DNA from: Parvibaculum sp963975745
GTDB lineage: Bacteria; Pseudomonadota; Alphaproteobacteria; Parvibaculales; Parvibaculaceae
Direction: 5' to 3'
DNA length: 64,000 bases
NCBI RefSeq assembly: GCF_963975745.1
Contig: NZ_CAXBIB010000001.1
Location: forward strand, 186,001-250,000
Positions within the stretch are counted from its first letter, which is position 1; every line of letters starts with the position of its first letter. The notes under the pieces were generated by a model, which was not told where the DNA came from, did no database searches, and was given only the letters and a program-made list of their open reading frames with translations. This document shows, one piece after another, positions 17,759-25,830 of this stretch. A program made the translations under genes and the position numbers.

Positions 17759-18376
17759 ATGAGGACATATGCCATGAGAATATATTCGCTGCGCGCGGCC
17801 GCGCTTGCCGCGCTGCTGGTTTTCGGCGCGGGGGCCGTCGCCGCCCAGACTGCAGACCCCGACGATCACGACGCCCATCATCCCGCTGAAGCGCCGGCCG
17901 CTGCGTCCGCTGCGTCCGCTGGCGATGCGGCTGGCGGGATGGAGGGAATGCAGGGCATGTCCGGCATGAAGGGCATGCAAGGCATGATGACGCCCGAGAT
18001 GATGAAGATGATGCAGGGCATGATGGGCGGGCCCAAAGGCGAGGGCGGCATGAACATGGAAAGTGCCATGATGATGTGCCCTTCGATGCAGATGATGATG
18101 GGCATGCGTGCCGGCGCCGACATGCAGGGCATGATGGGCGGGCCGGGCCTGCTCTACGGCATGCCGCATGGCGCATCGGAAGAGATGACGCCCGAAAGCG
18201 TCCGCACCTTCCTCGAAAAGCGGCTCGAATGGCACGCCAACCCGCGCCTGAAGATCGGCAAGATCGCGAAGGCGGCTGATGGCGGCATCACGGCCGAAAT
18301 CGTCACCGTCGATGGTTCGCTGGTCCAGAAGCTCGCCTTCAACCGCCATCCGGGTCTGGTGCGGCAACTGCCGTGA
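17759..18376 (+). CDS. Met-rich periplasmic copper-binding protein
   Basis: A protein of 205 residues opened by an AGGAG site. After a signal peptide (cut near AAQTADP) and a DDHDAHHPAEA patch, residues 60-140 are extremely methionine rich with many MxxM and MM pairs (MEGMQGMSGMKGMQGMM), typical of soft Cu(I) or Ag(I) binding. The C-terminal 60 residues form a small charged domain (ESVRTFLEKRLEWHANPRLK) ending in a beta hairpin, suggesting a PepSY-like or scaffold element. It overlaps the ABC ATPase gene by four bases. It is probably a periplasmic copper sponge. Confidence 0.7.
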   Translation: MRTYAMRIYSLRAAALAALLVFGAGAVAAQTADPDDHDAHHPAEAPAAASAASAGDAAGGMEGMQGMSGMKGMQGMMTPEMMKMMQGMMGGPKGEGGMNMESAMMMCPSMQMMMGMRAGADMQGMMGGPGLLYGMPHGASEEMTPESVRTFLEKRLEWHANPRLKIGKIAKAADGGITAEIVTVDGSLVQKLAFNRHPGLVRQLP

Positions 18377-19083
18377 CCAGGCAGAAACTTTTCGCCGCCG
18401 AGGGACTGACGAAGGTTTACACGCAGGGCGAGGTGGAAGTTCACGCGCTGCGCGGCGTCGACCTCGACATATGGACCGGCGAGGTGGTCGTTTTGCTGGG
18501 GCCGTCGGGAAGCGGCAAGTCGACCTTGCTGAACATCGCCGGCGGCCTCGATCACGCGACAAGCGGCCGTCTGTTGTTCAGGGACACAGACATCACGGCG
18601 TTGGACGACCGCGGCCTCACCGCCTATCGCAGGCGGCACATCGGATTCGTTTTCCAGTTCTACAATCTGATCCCGAGCTTGACGGCGCGCGAGAATGTCG
18701 CGCTGGTAACGGAAATAACCGACAACCCGATGTCGCCGGAAGAGGCCCTGGCGCTGGTCGGGCTTGAACAGCGCATGGACCATTTTCCGGCGCAGCTTTC
18801 CGGCGGTGAGCAACAGCGCGTTGCCGTGGCGCGTGCGATCGCGAAGCGGCCGGAGGTGCTGCTCTGCGACGAGCCGACCGGCGCCCTGGATTCCGTGACC
18901 GGCATGCGCGTCATCGAAGCCCTGCTCGGCGTCAACGAGCAACTGGGAACCACGACCCTCATCATCACGCACAATGCGGCGATTCAAAAGCTCGCGCATC
19001 GGGTGATCTCCTTTGCCGATGGCCGGGTGTCGGGGACCGTCGAGAACGAACGGCGGCAGGCGACTGACGAGATCACCTGGTGA
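18373..19083 (+). CDS. ABC exporter ATPase (MacB/LolD type)
   Basis: A protein of 236 residues with Walker A GPSGSGKST (about 43-51), Q-loop region FVFQFYNLIPSL, signature LSGGEQQRVAVARA and Walker B LLCDEPTGALD. The class is that of LolD/MacB/DevA, which drive mechanotransmission through FtsX-type permeases rather than classical transport. It is followed three bases later by such a permease and then an HlyD-type adaptor, so the three proteins should form one exporter. The substrate is unknown; copper linkage rests on operon position. Confidence 0.92.
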   Translation: MTRQKLFAAEGLTKVYTQGEVEVHALRGVDLDIWTGEVVVLLGPSGSGKSTLLNIAGGLDHATSGRLLFRDTDITALDDRGLTAYRRRHIGFVFQFYNLIPSLTARENVALVTEITDNPMSPEEALALVGLEQRMDHFPAQLSGGEQQRVAVARAIAKRPEVLLCDEPTGALDSVTGMRVIEALLGVNEQLGTTTLIITHNAAIQKLAHRVISFADGRVSGTVENERRQATDEITW

Positions 19084-19086
19084 GCC

Positions 19087-21450
19087 ATGCGCATTCTCGA
19101 CATCAAGCTGTTTCGTGACCTGATCCGCCTCCGGGCGCAGGTGCTGGCGATCGCCCTGGTCGTCGCCGGCGGCGTCGCCACGATCATCCTTGCTGTCGGG
19201 TCCTACCGCTCGCTCGACGAGACGCGCCTGGCCTATTACGAGCGCTATCGCTTTGCCGACGTCTTCGCCACGGTCCGCCGTGCGCCGGACACGCTCGCCG
19301 CGCGCATCGCGGAAATCCCCGGCGTCATCGCGGTCGAGACGCGGGTTGCCAGTCTCGCCCTGCTCGACATCGCGGGCGTGCGCGAGCCGGCGACCGGCCA
19401 GTTCATCTCCCTGCCCGAAAGCGGCGAGCCGGTTCTCAACCGCCTCTATCTGCGTCTCGGCCGGATGCCGGACCCGGCCCGGGCCGACGAGGTCGTCGTC
19501 AACGAGTCCTTCGCCAAGGCCCATGCCTTTACGCCGGGCTCGCGCTTCTCGGCGATCCTCAACGGCCGCAAGCGCGAAGTGATCGTGGTCGGCATCGCGC
19601 TCTCGCCGGAATTCGTCTACGCAATCGGGCCGGGCGACCGCATGCCCGACGACCGCCGTTTCGGCATTGTCTGGATGTCGAAAAAGGCGCTTGCCGGCAT
19701 CTACGATCTCGAAGGCGCCTTTTCCTCCGTCAGCCTCAAGCTCTCGCGCGATGCCTCCGAACGCGAGGTCATTCAGCAACTCGACGCCTTGCTGGATCGT
19801 TATGGCGGTACGGCGGCCTATGGTCGGAAGAACCAGACCTCGCACGCCTTTCTCGATCACTCGCTCGACATGCTTGGCAATATGAGCCGCACGCTGCCGC
19901 CGATCTTCCTTCTTCTCACCGCCTTCCTGGTCAATCTCACGCTCGGCCGGCTGGTCGCGCTCGAACGCGAGCAGATCGGCCTCCTGAAGGCGGTCGGCTA
20001 TGGAAACGCGGCCGTCGCCATCCATTATCTCAAGCTGGTGCTTGCCATCGCCGTGACGGGCCTCGCGATCGGCAGCGTCGCCGGCACCTGGCTCGGTGGG
20101 CACATCACGAGCCTCCTTGCCGAATATTACCGGTTCCCCTTTCTGGTCTTCATCAAGAGCCCGGACATCTATGTGGCGGGCGCGGCACTGAGCATCGCCG
20201 CCGCGACCATCGGCGCCGCCCGCTCGCTCCGCGACATCGTTGGGCTGGCGCCCGCGGTCGCAATGCAGCCGCCATCGCCGCCGCGCTTCCGGCGCTTGCT
20301 GCCGCAAGGCATTTCCTTTCGCGGTTTCCTCTCGCAGCCCTCCGTGATGATGCTGCGCAACCTGACCCAGCATCCGGTGCGCGCCGCGCTGACGGTGCTC
20401 GGCATGGCGTTCAGCACCGGCATCCTCATCGTCTCGCTCTTCATCAACGACGCCATGAATGAGCTGATCGACGTCACCTACTTCATGGCCGACCGGCAGG
20501 ACGCAACGGTCAGCTTCGTCGAGAAACGGCCCAGCAACGCCGTCCTCCAGATGGCGCGTCTGCCGGGCGTTCTCGACGCCGAGCCCTATCGCGGCGTCCC
20601 CGTGCGCATCCGCAACGGCAGCATCGAGCGCCGGGTGATGATCGGCGGCCGCACGCGGAGCGCCGATCTGAGCCGCATCATCGACGTCGATCTGCGCCCC
20701 GTCGTCCCGCCCGAAACGGGCCTGGCGATTTCGGACTGGCTGGCTTCCGTCCTTGATGTCGGCGTCGGCGATTTCGTCGAAATCGATATTCTGGAGGGGC
20801 AGCGCCGAACCGTCTCGCTGCCGGTCGCGGCGCGGGTCGAGGATTATTTCGGCATCAGCGGCATGATGGACGCCGATGCGCTGTCGCGTCTGATGCGCGA
20901 GGCACCGACGGTGAACGGCGTTCATCTGAGCCTCGACGAAACCATGCTCGACACGCTCTACGATGCGCTGAAGATCATGCCGGTCGTCAGCGGCGTCGCC
21001 CTGCAGCGCGTTTCGCTGGCGAATTTCCGCCAGGCCATGGTCACGATCGTGACGACCATGGCGGCGATCTACACCGGGCTTGCGGCCGTCATCGCCTTCG
21101 GCGTGGTCTACAACAGCGCCCGGATTTCTCTCTCGGAGCGGGCCCGCGAACTGGCCAGTCTTCGTGTCCTGGGCTTCTCCCGGGCGGAGGCCTTGCGCTT
21201 CTTGCTGCTTGAACTGGCGCTCATCGTGCTCATCGCCCAGCCGCCGGGATGGGCGATCGGCTACGGCCTGGCCGGGCTCCTCAATGCCAACATGGCCGGC
21301 GAGCTGATGCGCACGCCGCTGAACATCGAAAATGCGACTTATGTGTTTGCCAGTCTGGTCGTGCTCGCCGCGGCCACGCTCTCGGCGCTTGTCATGCGCC
21401 GCCGGATTAACAGGCTGGATCTTGTGGCCGTTCTCAAAACGCGGGATTGA
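19087..21450 (+). CDS. FtsX/MacB-type ABC transporter permease (double FtsX domain)
   Basis: A protein of 787 residues with one TM near residues 15-38, a large extracytoplasmic domain, then two FtsX blocks: LLTAFLVNLTLGRLVALERE with LLKAVGYG in the middle, and the C-terminal block AVIAFGVVYNSARISLSERA with LASLRVLGF. Each has the conserved short motif that contacts the ATPase. This double-FtsX form is about twice the length of DevC. It pairs with the ATPase gene before and the adaptor gene after it, with gaps of 3 bases each. Confidence 0.9.
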   Translation: MRILDIKLFRDLIRLRAQVLAIALVVAGGVATIILAVGSYRSLDETRLAYYERYRFADVFATVRRAPDTLAARIAEIPGVIAVETRVASLALLDIAGVREPATGQFISLPESGEPVLNRLYLRLGRMPDPARADEVVVNESFAKAHAFTPGSRFSAILNGRKREVIVVGIALSPEFVYAIGPGDRMPDDRRFGIVWMSKKALAGIYDLEGAFSSVSLKLSRDASEREVIQQLDALLDRYGGTAAYGRKNQTSHAFLDHSLDMLGNMSRTLPPIFLLLTAFLVNLTLGRLVALEREQIGLLKAVGYGNAAVAIHYLKLVLAIAVTGLAIGSVAGTWLGGHITSLLAEYYRFPFLVFIKSPDIYVAGAALSIAAATIGAARSLRDIVGLAPAVAMQPPSPPRFRRLLPQGISFRGFLSQPSVMMLRNLTQHPVRAALTVLGMAFSTGILIVSLFINDAMNELIDVTYFMADRQDATVSFVEKRPSNAVLQMARLPGVLDAEPYRGVPVRIRNGSIERRVMIGGRTRSADLSRIIDVDLRPVVPPETGLAISDWLASVLDVGVGDFVEIDILEGQRRTVSLPVAARVEDYFGISGMMDADALSRLMREAPTVNGVHLSLDETMLDTLYDALKIMPVVSGVALQRVSLANFRQAMVTIVTTMAAIYTGLAAVIAFGVVYNSARISLSERARELASLRVLGFSRAEALRFLLLELALIVLIAQPPGWAIGYGLAGLLNANMAGELMRTPLNIENATYVFASLVVLAAATLSALVMRRRINRLDLVAVLKTRD

Positions 21451-21453
21451 ATC

Positions 21454-22665
21454 ATGCAGACGATTGGGTTGAAGAGAATAATGGCGGGCCTTGCGGTCGC
21501 GGTGGCCGCCGCATTCCTCGTCTGGTTCGCCTGGCCGCAACCGGTCGCGGTCGACATGGCGGAAATTGTCCGGGGTCCCATGGAGGTCACGGTCGAGGAC
21601 ACCGGCCGCACCCGCGTGCGCCACGTCTACACCGTCTCGGCGCCGATCGCCGGCAAGGTCTTGCGGACGCCACGCTATGTCGGTGACGAAGTCGTGGTCG
21701 ACGAAACGGTCGTGGCGGCGATGCAGCCCATGGCGCCGGCATTCCTCGACGCACGCACGCGCGAGGAACTGCAGGCCGCGCTTGTCGCCGCCGAAGCGGG
21801 TATCGAACTCGCCGAACACGAAATCCACCGCATCGAAGCCGCGCGCGATTTTGCCCGAAGCGAGCTTCGCCGCGCCGAGGAACTGGCGCGCCGCGGCGTG
21901 GTTTCGCCGAGAACGCTCGACAAGGCGCGCTTCGACGCCGAAACCAGCGTCGCCGCGTTGGCCAGCGCAAAGGCGCAGCTCGACATGCGGCGCGGCGAGC
22001 GGGCAAGCGTCATGGCGCGCCTGACCGACCCCTCGACCGACGCAGCGCCCGAGGAGACCGGCTGGCGCATCGAGCTGCGCGCGCCGGTCAGCGGCCGGGT
22101 CCTGCGGATCGTTCAGGAGAGCGAGTCGGTCGTCCATGCGGGGACGCCCTTGATCGAGATCGGTGACCCGCGCGACCTTGAAGTGGTGGCGGACCTTCTG
22201 TCCACCGATGCCGTGCAGATTGAGGAGGGTTCCCCGGTGCGCATCGACGGCTGGGGCGGCGCGCCGGTTCAGGGCAGGGTGGCGCGCATCGACCCTGCGG
22301 GCTTCACGAAGATTTCGACGCTCGGTATTGAGGAACAGCGGGTCCGCACGGTCATCGATCTTGTCGATCCGCCGGAAACCTGGTCGCGGCTCGGGCACGA
22401 CTTCCACGTCGTCGTTCACGTGACGGCATGGAGCGCCGAAGAGGCCGTCGCTGTTCCGGTCGCGGCGCTCTTTCGCAAGGGCGACAACTGGGCCGTTTAC
22501 GCGGTCCGGGACGGCCGCGCGCGGATCACGCCCGTCGAAATCGGCCGGCGGAACAATCGCGTCGCCGAGGTGCAGAACGGCCTCGAAGCTGGCGACCGGG
22601 TTGTGTTGCATCCGAGCGACAGGGTGGAAGAGGGTACGGCGGTTGCCGAGCGTGTCATCCGTTGA
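21454..22665 (+). CDS. HlyD/MacA-type periplasmic adaptor of the ABC exporter
   Basis: A protein of 403 residues anchored by one N-terminal helix (about 10-27), followed by a barrel-sandwich half (YTVSAPIAGKVLRTPRYVGD), a long alpha-helical hairpin of Ala/Glu/Arg heptads (about 95-175), the second barrel half (IELRAPVSGRVLRIVQES) and a beta-barrel domain. Its presence makes the system a tripartite exporter that would need an outer-membrane channel; none is encoded next to it, so it might borrow one. The substrate is unknown. Confidence 0.88.
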   Translation: MQTIGLKRIMAGLAVAVAAAFLVWFAWPQPVAVDMAEIVRGPMEVTVEDTGRTRVRHVYTVSAPIAGKVLRTPRYVGDEVVVDETVVAAMQPMAPAFLDARTREELQAALVAAEAGIELAEHEIHRIEAARDFARSELRRAEELARRGVVSPRTLDKARFDAETSVAALASAKAQLDMRRGERASVMARLTDPSTDAAPEETGWRIELRAPVSGRVLRIVQESESVVHAGTPLIEIGDPRDLEVVADLLSTDAVQIEEGSPVRIDGWGGAPVQGRVARIDPAGFTKISTLGIEEQRVRTVIDLVDPPETWSRLGHDFHVVVHVTAWSAEEAVAVPVAALFRKGDNWAVYAVRDGRARITPVEIGRRNNRVAEVQNGLEAGDRVVLHPSDRVEEGTAVAERVIR

Positions 22666-22762
22666 ACGCGCCGCGCCTGACCGATCGGAATAATCCCGGC
22701 GCAAGCCGGACGGGGAAACGCGGCCGGCAATCGAGCCCGCATTCAACAAAAGAAAGCGTCAC

Positions 22763-24121
22763 ATGTTCACTCTGACTTCGCTGGGCGGCGCGGGCACCGT
22801 CACTGGCTCGAAACATCTGCTGACGCTGGACGGCCACCGCATCCTCGTCGATTGCGGCCTGTTCCAGGGGTTGAAAAACCTGCGCGAGCTCAACTGGGCG
22901 CCGTTCCCGGTCGATCCCAGCTCGATCGACGCCATCGTGCTCACCCACGCCCATCTCGATCATTCGGGCTATCTACCGAAGATCGTGCGTGAGGGCTTCC
23001 GCGGCCGCATCTTCTCGACCGATGCGACGCGCGAAGTGGCGGCGCTCATCCTAAAGGATAGCGGCTACATCCAAGAGAAGGATGCCGAATATGCCAACCG
23101 CAAGGCCTATTCGAAGCACAAGCCGGCGCTGCCGCTCTACGGCATCCGCGACGCTGAGCGCGCAATCGAGGCATTCACCGCCGTCCCGTACCACAAATCC
23201 GTTTCACTGCCCGGCGGCGCCACGCTGACCTTCCGTCATGCCGGCCACATTCTTGGCGCCGCCACGGCCGAGATCGGCTGGGGCGGCAAGAAGATTCTCT
23301 TTTCCGGCGATCTTGGCCGCTATGACGATCCGGTGATGGTCGATCCCGAACCGGTGCCGGAGGCCGATTATGTCGTCGTTGAATCGACCTATGGAAATCG
23401 CGCGCATGACGGGGCCGAACCGGTCGAACAACTCGGCGCCGTGATCGAGAACACGGTGGCGCGCGGCGGCACGGTCGTGATCCCCGCCTTTGCGGTCGGC
23501 CGTGCCCAGTCGCTCCTCTATTACATCTGGGCGTTGAAGCAGGCCGGGCGCCTCCGCGACGTGCCGGTCTATCTCGACAGCCCGATGGCGATCAATGCGA
23601 GCGAGCTTCTTTGCGCCCATCTCGACGACCACCGACTGTCGCCGCCACTGTGCAAGGACATTTGTAACATCGCGACCTATGTGCGCGAGGTCGACGACTC
23701 GAAGGAGGTCACGGCCAACGCCTATCCCAAGATCGTCATCTCCGCGAGCGGCATGGCGACCGGCGGCCGCGTGCTGCATCACATGAAGTCTTTCGCGCCG
23801 GACCGCAAGCACACGATCCTCTTTTCCGGCTTTCAGGCCGCCGGCACGCGCGGCCGCGCCATGCTGCAGGGCGCCCGCGAAACCAAGATCCATGGGCAAT
23901 GGGTGCAGGTCCGCGCCGAGGTCGCGGAATTGCCGATGCTGTCGGCCCATGCCGATGGCGACGAAATCATGCGCTGGCTCTCCGGCCTTCGCCGCCCGCC
24001 GCAACAGACCTTTGTCGTCCATGGCGAGCCCGACGCCTCGGAAGCCTTGCGCATCCGCATCGACCGGGAGCTTGGCTGGAACGTCGCCGTTCCCCGTCAG
24101 GATCAGGTCTTCACGCTGTGA
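22763..24121 (+). CDS. Metallo-beta-lactamase-fold, beta-CASP RNA-processing-type hydrolase
   Basis: A protein of 452 residues. The zinc motif HAHLDHSG (about 60-67) and later ligands (GHILGA, SGDLG, and the C-terminal SAHADGDEI and VVHGEPD motifs) define an MBL domain with an inserted beta-CASP module (VVVESTYGNR, PAFAVGRAQ), as in CPSF-73/Ysh1-like nucleases. Bacterial members are predicted RNA nucleases; why one sits at the end of a metal-export operon is unclear. A gap of 97 bases separates it from the adaptor gene. Confidence 0.88.
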   Translation: MFTLTSLGGAGTVTGSKHLLTLDGHRILVDCGLFQGLKNLRELNWAPFPVDPSSIDAIVLTHAHLDHSGYLPKIVREGFRGRIFSTDATREVAALILKDSGYIQEKDAEYANRKAYSKHKPALPLYGIRDAERAIEAFTAVPYHKSVSLPGGATLTFRHAGHILGAATAEIGWGGKKILFSGDLGRYDDPVMVDPEPVPEADYVVVESTYGNRAHDGAEPVEQLGAVIENTVARGGTVVIPAFAVGRAQSLLYYIWALKQAGRLRDVPVYLDSPMAINASELLCAHLDDHRLSPPLCKDICNIATYVREVDDSKEVTANAYPKIVISASGMATGGRVLHHMKSFAPDRKHTILFSGFQAAGTRGRAMLQGARETKIHGQWVQVRAEVAELPMLSAHADGDEIMRWLSGLRRPPQQTFVVHGEPDASEALRIRIDRELGWNVAVPRQDQVFTL

Positions 24122-24126
24122 GACAG

Positions 24127-24585
24127 ATGTTGATATTGAACAACGGCCAAAGCGCCTGGCTCTCTTTCCTGCGGCGCTACATCGCCCTCATGGCGCTGGG
24201 TAATCTCGCCTGGGAATTCGCGCATATGCCGCTCTACACGCTCTGGGAAACCGGAACACCGCGCGAAATCGCCTTCGCCGCGATCCATTGCACCGGCGGC
24301 GACATCCTGATCGCGCTTGCCGCACTGATTGCGGCCCTCTTCCTGTTCGGCAACGGCTTCTGGCCGGCGCAGACCTATCGCCGCGTCGCCGTCGCCACCA
24401 TCGCGATCGGCCTCGCCTACACTCTGTTCAGCGAATGGCTCAACATCGAGATCCGCGCCGCATGGGCCTATCGCGACCTGATGCCGGTGATCCCGGTTCT
24501 CGATACCGGCCTCTCGCCGGTCGCCCAGTGGATCGTCCTGCCCGGTCTGGCCTTTTGGTGGATCGCCCGCGTATGGGGAAAGTAG
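24127..24585 (+). CDS. Four-helix membrane protein of unknown function
   Basis: A protein of 152 residues with about four hydrophobic helices and few charged residues (LALMALGNLAWEF-like first helix, GGDILIALAALIAALFLF second). Glu and His residues at helix ends (WEFAHMP, HCTGGD) could bind a cofactor or metal. It begins five bases after the hydrolase gene and appears to be the last gene of the copper operon. I do not recognise the family. Confidence 0.65.
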   Translation: MLILNNGQSAWLSFLRRYIALMALGNLAWEFAHMPLYTLWETGTPREIAFAAIHCTGGDILIALAALIAALFLFGNGFWPAQTYRRVAVATIAIGLAYTLFSEWLNIEIRAAWAYRDLMPVIPVLDTGLSPVAQWIVLPGLAFWWIARVWGK

Positions 24586-24639
24586 AAGCGCCGTGACCGG
24601 CCATTGAGATTTTCTCCCAGATGGGTTTAGAGTCCGGCC

Positions 24640-25134
24640 CTATGGAAGGGCGACGGACGATGAAGAGGCGGTATTCTCCGGAAGAAGAGATCGTCCCGCC
24701 TTCTTCGAAGACATCTCATGAAGTCTTGCGAGATGAGTGCCGAGCAGTTCGTCCAGCCGGTCGTAGAAGTCATGCGGCTCATGCGAAAACAGCATTCCGG
24801 CAACCGCCGAACCACCGGAGTCCACAAGAAACACTCCACGCCATGGTCCGACCGTCAGATGGCGGCAATTCGCGATGCGCCGCCAGAACTTGTTCCTGAG
24901 GATCGGCAGGCTGTTGAATTCTCCGGTCCGTACGAGATCCTCGAGTCTTCGGTCGAATTCTTTCAGGTCTTCAATATCCCGCTGGAGGGCTTCGCTTCCT
25001 TTGCTGGCGCCACGCACCTTGCGGCCAGCGCCAATCAACGCCGACACGGCCTCACTGATCGTTCGGTCACGAGGTCCTCCAAAGCTTGCCTCATCGATGT
25101 AGAAGTCCACCGTGCCCCGCATCGCCATATTCAA
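24640..25134 (-). CDS. Uncharacterised protein, possible RelE/HigB-like toxin partner
   Basis: A protein of 164 residues. The central section (LRNKFWRRIANCRHLTVGP, then RGVFLVDSGGSAVAGMLFSH and FYDRLDELL) has the basic-helix then beta-strand layout of small RelE/ParE-type toxins, with a His near the end of the core, but no family signature is certain. It starts four bases after the stop of the gene before it, and the two form a pair. Toxin-antitoxin is a hypothesis from size, pairing and mobile-region location. Confidence 0.45.
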   Translation of the reverse strand: MNMAMRGTVDFYIDEASFGGPRDRTISEAVSALIGAGRKVRGASKGSEALQRDIEDLKEFDRRLEDLVRTGEFNSLPILRNKFWRRIANCRHLTVGPWRGVFLVDSGGSAVAGMLFSHEPHDFYDRLDELLGTHLARLHEMSSKKAGRSLLPENTASSSSVALP

Positions 25135-25138
25135 TCGA

Positions 25139-25582
25139 TTATGTTTCTTGTGCCTTCGTCGCGCTGGCGAAAGCCTGTTCCGAACGCGCCTTCCAGTCCT
25201 CGGGCGACACCGGACCCGTAAGATTCAATCCGCCTTTCTTGAATTGAGCGATTTTGAGATTGAGGAAGGCTTCCGTTACATCGTCAATCTCAACCTCATC
25301 GTCATTCGTGGCCACGAGCTCAACCCGGTTCTTGCCGGAGCGTAGAACCTTCACGTGCCCCGACGCGACCCGCGCGCCCATCATCAGAAGGACAGAGTGG
25401 CCGGACCCAATATCCACAGTGGCGGCCGACAAGCGGTTTCCGCGAAGGCCGATTTTGTCTGCCAGAATCTTTTTCAGTATGGCCGTGAGAGAGCCGCCCT
25501 TTCGGTTCACCGTGATCGAGGCCTGCGCGTCGATATCCCCGGAAAAGGCCGGCGCGTCGTCTTCGGCAGTCGGATTGGTCAT
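25139..25582 (-). CDS. Uncharacterised acidic protein, first gene of a two-gene unit
   Basis: A protein of 147 residues with an acidic N-terminus (TNPTAEDDAPAFSGDIDAQA), a mixed alpha/beta middle (ILKKILADKIGLRG) and a lysine-containing C-terminus. No signal peptide, membrane helix or known domain is visible. It is transcribed with the 24640 gene and lies between the transposition genes and the copper operon, so it is probably transposon or island cargo. It could be the antitoxin of the pair. Confidence 0.45.
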   Translation of the reverse strand: MTNPTAEDDAPAFSGDIDAQASITVNRKGGSLTAILKKILADKIGLRGNRLSAATVDIGSGHSVLLMMGARVASGHVKVLRSGKNRVELVATNDDEVEIDDVTEAFLNLKIAQFKKGGLNLTGPVSPEDWKARSEQAFASATKAQET

Positions 25583-25744
25583 GGCCGGTCACCACATAAA
25601 AGCAGAACTGGAACTTTCTGGAACATGGTGGTTTTCGAGCAAACAATCAAGCCGGCGACAAATTTGGCGCAATTCCACTTGAGTGTTGGATCTTGGCCTG
25701 CACCCTTTGATTTGGTCCTTCCTGAGGCATGGTCCTGGCCATGA

Positions 25745-25830
25745 TGACCTTGCCCCCCAACCTTGGACCGGCTGGACTGGCAAAGTCGGGCTTCATCGGA
25801 TGGCAGGCTGGCCGGGGTTGCCGGCCGCAT
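25745..25830 (-). mobile_element. IS3-family element end remnant fused to tniQ
   Basis: The terminal repeat TGACCTTGCCCCCCAACC begins at 25745 in IS3-family style. From there to about 25827 the DNA matches 821-896, with mostly single-base changes. The part overlapping tniQ reads AGNPGQPAIR plus TGA on the minus strand, equivalent to AGNPGQPAVR plus TGA in the other copy. Only the last ~85 bases of the IS remain. Confidence 0.8.

Noticed and set aside
18154..22749. Very long open frame on the minus strand opposite the Met-rich, ABC and HlyD genes
   Set aside because: It is a shadow of high-GC coding DNA: its sequence is rich in His/Arg/Asp with no domain, while the plus strand carries complete, well-conserved genes.
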